DNA of 64,000 nt from positions 496,001 to 560,000 of the forward strand of contig NZ_CP115667.1 of assembly GCF_027921445.1 (NCBI RefSeq), written 5' to 3'. Each line of letters begins with the position of its first letter. Position 1 is the first letter of the stretch. The notes beneath the pieces are model-generated. The model was not told the DNA's origin. It saw nothing but the letters and a program-made list of their open reading frames with translations, and ran no database searches. The translations under genes were made by a program, and so were the position numbers. This DNA comes from Peptoniphilus equinus. GTDB lineage: Bacteria > Bacillota > Clostridia > Tissierellales > Peptoniphilaceae. Positions 61,174-64,000 of this stretch are shown one piece after another.

Positions 61174-61215
61174 GACAGAGAATTGTCGATACGATACTAT
61201 ACAAGTATAGTATTG
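61174..61215 (+). promoter_or_regulatory. Promoter with overlapping 9-2-9 palindrome
   Basis: TTGACA (61174-61179), 17 nt, TACTAT (61197-61202). Arms ATACTATAC (61196-61204) and GTATAGTAT (61207-61215) are perfectly inverted around AA and cover the -10 and the start point. This is an excellent repressor-operator layout. About 50 nt separate it from the fusion gene. The region 61038-61173 holds no gene. Confidence 0.75.
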
Positions 61216-61267
61216 ACTCTAGTAAAGTGATACTGGACTTAGGAAAAAGTTTGTAACGGAGGTGTAT

Positions 61268-63511
61268 ATGGGATTTTTCAACAAGAAAAAGAAAGACCAT
61301 GGGAAGCATGGCCGGGATAGCACTGAAAAGAAGGTGACCGAAGACATTGGTGTCGAGCTCAAACATCACGACCATCAGGATGTTGATACCGCAGCTCAAA
61401 AGACCGCTGATGCAACCTTAAGTGCAGGATCTGCACCGGAGGTCGATAAGACAGAACTTGGGAATGGAGCCGTCGCAGACACGAAGGATGACTCAACAAC
61501 GGCGTCTGCCGGTGCAACGAAACCATTGGACTCCCATTCACCCGTTAAGGATCAACATCAACAAGGAGGAACAACGATGTTATTTAAAACATCTGAAAAA
61601 TACGAAGAGCTTCGTAAAGCGATTCGTGAATTTGCAGAAACAGAAGTTAAACCCATTGCATTTCAATTGGATCAAAACAATGAATTCCCGCATGATATCG
61701 TCAAGATGATGGGCGAACACGGCTGGATGGGTATTCCATACGCTCAAGAGTACGGCGGAGCCGGAAGTGACGCACTTGCCTATGCCATTGCTGTTGAAGA
61801 GTTATCCCGTGTTGATGGCGGTGTGGGCGTTATTTTGTCTGCCCACACCTCATTGGGTTCCTATCCAATTGAAGCTTTCGGTACTGAAGAACAAAAGCAA
61901 AAATACTTAGTTCCACTTGCCAGCGGCGAAAAACTCGGCGCATTCGGACTGACCGAACCTGAAGCGGGCTCCGATGCAGGTGGCACACAAACCACAGCAG
62001 AGCTCGATGGTGATTATTATATCTTAAACGGTAATAAGATTTTTATCACCAACGCACCTGAAGCGGATACTTATGTTGTCTTTGCCGTCACTACACCGGG
62101 CATCGGTACGAAAGGTATTTCTGCATTTATCGTTGAAAAGGGATGGGAAGGTTTCTCTTTCGGCGATCCATACGACAAGTTGGGCATTCGCTCTTCCAAG
62201 ACTGCAGAACTTATCTTTGACAATGTGAAAGTACCTAAGGAAAACCTCCTGGGTCAAGAAGGTCAAGGTTTCAGAATTGCAATGCAAACCCTTGATGGCG
62301 GTCGTATCGGTATCGCGGCGCAAGCACTGGGTATTGCTCAAGGTGCTTATGAAGCGGCACTGCAATATTCAAAAGAGCGTGTACAATTCGGCAGACCAAT
62401 TTCACAACTTCAATCCATTCAATTTAAATTTGCGGACATGGCAACCAAACTTCGCTGTGCACGTTTCCTGATTTACTCTGCAGCTGAACTGAAATCCAAC
62501 CACGAACCATACGGCATGGAAGCTGCTATGGCTAAGATGTATGCATCAGATATCGCACTGGAAGTTACCAACGACGCCCTTCAAATTCACGGCGGCAACG
62601 GTTACCTCAAAGGTATGGAAGTTGAACGCTTCTATAGAGATGCTAAGATTACTACCATTTATGAAGGCACCAATGAAATCCAACGTGTGGTTATCGGTTC
62701 GTATCTGATTCCACGTCCAAAGTCCAATAAAAAAGCTAAAAAAGCTGTAGCTGCAAAGCCGGAAGCACCTATCACAGGCGAAAGAAAACGCCAGATGATT
62801 AAAGCTGACACTCCGAAAGAAGCGGTAGATGAACTGCTAGCTGCACTGAAGAAAGACGGCTATGACTTCACTGTAGGCATTGATGTGGATACGCCGATCG
62901 TCGAAGCTGAACGCGTTATCTCTGTCGGTAAAGGTATTGGCGGCAAAGAAAATATGGAACTTGCTCGTGAGACGGCGAAAGCTTTCGGCGGCGCACTTGG
63001 CAGTTCCCGTCCGGTTGCTGAAACCATGAAATTACTTCCTTTGGAACGTTACGTCGGGATGTCCGGTCAAAAATTTAAAGGCAACCTGTATGTAGCTTTC
63101 GGTATCTCCGGTGCGAGCCAACATCTTAAAGGTATTAAGGATGCAGCAACCATTGTAGCTGTCAACAAGAATGCCAACGCACCAATTTTTAAAAACGCTG
63201 ACTATGGTATCGTGGGCGATATGCTTGAAATCATGCCGCTGATTATCGAAGCTCTGGGCACAGAAGGCAAAGGTGAAGCACCTGAATTCAAACGAGTACG
63301 TCGTTCGAAACCTAGAAAACTTGCCCCAACTCACGGTGTTTATGTATGTACCGGATGCGGTTACGAATACGTTCCGGATCTAGGGGATCCTGAAGGGGAA
63401 ATCGAACCGGGAACCACTTTTGAAGCACTTCCTGATTCTTGGATTTGCCCTGAATGTCAAAAAGAAAAATCACAATTTGTTAAAGAAGAATTCCCTAAAG
63501 ACCGTCAATAA
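61268..63511 (+). CDS. Acyl-CoA dehydrogenase / EtfA C-domain / rubredoxin fusion protein
   Basis: A 747-aa chimera from ATG 61268 (GGAGG 5 nt upstream). Residues 1-103 are a hydrophilic, low-complexity, Lys/His/Asp/Ala-rich extension. Residues 104-485: complete acyl-CoA dehydrogenase ([47 protein letters not shown], and [11 protein letters not shown] with the usual catalytic Glu position). About 515-670: EtfA FAD domain ([56 protein letters not shown]). About 695-735: rubredoxin (CTGCGY, DLPDSW-like, CPECQ). There is no EtfA N-domain and no EtfB. A strong internal AAGGAGG precedes ATG 61577, the normal dehydrogenase start. A flavodiiron gene follows 24 nt later. Confidence 0.95.
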   Translation: MGFFNKKKKDHGKHGRDSTEKKVTEDIGVELKHHDHQDVDTAAQKTADATLSAGSAPEVDKTELGNGAVADTKDDSTTASAGATKPLDSHSPVKDQHQQGGTTMLFKTSEKYEELRKAIREFAETEVKPIAFQLDQNNEFPHDIVKMMGEHGWMGIPYAQEYGGAGSDALAYAIAVEELSRVDGGVGVILSAHTSLGSYPIEAFGTEEQKQKYLVPLASGEKLGAFGLTEPEAGSDAGGTQTTAELDGDYYILNGNKIFITNAPEADTYVVFAVTTPGIGTKGISAFIVEKGWEGFSFGDPYDKLGIRSSKTAELIFDNVKVPKENLLGQEGQGFRIAMQTLDGGRIGIAAQALGIAQGAYEAALQYSKERVQFGRPISQLQSIQFKFADMATKLRCARFLIYSAAELKSNHEPYGMEAAMAKMYASDIALEVTNDALQIHGGNGYLKGMEVERFYRDAKITTIYEGTNEIQRVVIGSYLIPRPKSNKKAKKAVAAKPEAPITGERKRQMIKADTPKEAVDELLAALKKDGYDFTVGIDVDTPIVEAERVISVGKGIGGKENMELARETAKAFGGALGSSRPVAETMKLLPLERYVGMSGQKFKGNLYVAFGISGASQHLKGIKDAATIVAVNKNANAPIFKNADYGIVGDMLEIMPLIIEALGTEGKGEAPEFKRVRRSKPRKLAPTHGVYVCTGCGYEYVPDLGDPEGEIEPGTTFEALPDSWICPECQKEKSQFVKEEFPKDRQ

Positions 63512-63535
63512 GGCCTAAAGGTTTGGAGGTAATTT

Positions 63536-64000
63536 ATGTATACAGTTAGAAATGTCACCGAAGATCTGTACTGGGTAGGGGTGAACGACCACAAAACTAC
63601 TCTTTTTGAAAATATCTTTCCGATTCCGGAAGGTGTTTCCTATAATTCCTATCTGCTTTTGGACGAAAAAACTGCACTGTTCGATACAGTAGATTGGCAA
63701 TTTGCGCGTGAATTTGTAAGAAATGTTGAAGCCACCCTCGATGGACGCGACCTTGATTACTTGGTTATTCACCACATGGAACCGGATCATGCCGGAACCA
63801 TTGAAGAAATCTGCCTGCGCTATCCGAACGTTAAAGTAGCGTCCAGTGAACAAGCCTTTGAAATGATGAACCAATTCGGTTTCAAGCGCATTGAAGGCCA
63901 TGAACAAATTATTTTAAAAGAAGGCGACACATTAAGCTTCGGTAAACACACCAATGCCTTTGTAGAAGCACCAATGGTACACTGGCCTGAAGTTCTGGTA
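63536..64000 (+). CDS. Flavodiiron protein (FprA-type), N-terminal part
   Basis: The gene runs off the window; 155 codons are visible after GGAGG. The metallo-beta-lactamase-like diiron domain is clear: VRNVTEDLYWVGVNDH, SYNSYLLLDEKTALFDTVD, and the diiron signature HHMEPDHAG (H-x-E-x-D-H), then a later His in MVHWPE. FprA enzymes reduce O2 to water or NO to N2O with electrons from rubredoxin through FMN. The rubredoxin domain of the gene just upstream is the natural donor. The FMN domain must lie beyond base 64000. Confidence 0.95.
   Translation, partial: MYTVRNVTEDLYWVGVNDHKTTLFENIFPIPEGVSYNSYLLLDEKTALFDTVDWQFAREFVRNVEATLDGRDLDYLVIHHMEPDHAGTIEEICLRYPNVKVASSEQAFEMMNQFGFKRIEGHEQIILKEGDTLSFGKHTNAFVEAPMVHWPEVLV

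Overview
The window reads as chromosome of a strictly fermentative, Gram-positive anaerobe of the Firmicutes, most likely a clostridial or tissierellial relative (for example the Peptoniphilaceae). This is inferred from gene content, not from an rRNA gene, and none is present. Supporting genes are a ferredoxin-type [FeFe]-hydrogenase, hybrid cluster protein, a flavodiiron protein, EtfBA, T-box leaders before tyrS and ileS, group II ECF transporters with BioY, csaB with an SLH-like secreted protein, and type III pantothenate kinase. Shine-Dalgarno sites are strong, GTG and TTG starts occur, and genes often overlap by 4 nt (ATGA). No tRNA, rRNA, CRISPR array or intact insertion sequence was seen.

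Layout. 0-4 kb: end of an ApbE flavin transferase gene, a membrane protein, a nuclease, PgpA, and a small [2Fe-2S] protein followed by the hydrogenase. 4-7.4 kb: rplM-rpsI, a decayed stretch, and an NCS2 nucleobase permease. 7.8-14 kb: a class A PBP, then a nitrosative/oxidative stress block: a Crp/Fnr regulator (frame broken), a palindromic site, hcp, a DUF1858-like mini-protein, an unknown 187-aa protein and a hemerythrin. 14-19.3 kb: GNAT-ArsR pair, an SLH-bearing secreted 5'-nucleotidase, and etfBA. 19.4-33.5 kb: cell-envelope genes (two GT4 lipid glycosyltransferases, two secreted copper-amine-oxidase-like domain proteins, DUF5693, csaB, a WecG/TagA transferase, an acyltransferase), with tyrS, acpS, mazF, tkt and guaA.

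33.5-45.5 kb is an accessory island. It holds a divergent ABC exporter and two-component system of the peptide-antibiotic resistance type, then a graveyard of AT-rich or broken genes: a toxin-antitoxin remnant, a DUF3784-like protein, a frame-broken membrane protein, a P-loop kinase remnant and a HIRAN-domain remnant. These surround an intact asparaginase and a hotdog thioesterase. 45.6-57.8 kb returns to core genes: an HI0933-like flavoprotein, a SAF-domain oxidoreductase, an Rrf2 regulator, type 2 ileS, bioY, coaX, dus, ecfA1-ecfA2-ecfT and truA. 57.9-64 kb holds catalase, an NhaC-type antiporter, and a striking pair: an acyl-CoA dehydrogenase/EtfA C-domain/rubredoxin fusion followed by a flavodiiron protein cut by the window end.

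The theme most worth pursuing is defence of an anaerobe against O2 and NO. The hcp-hemerythrin operon and the fusion-flavodiiron pair look like two electron-consuming detoxification modules. The fusion gene has a promoter overlapped by a 9-2-9 palindrome, and a strong internal ribosome binding site in front of its canonical dehydrogenase start. A second theme is envelope assembly: CsaB-type pyruvylation would anchor the SLH-like domain of the secreted nucleotidase.
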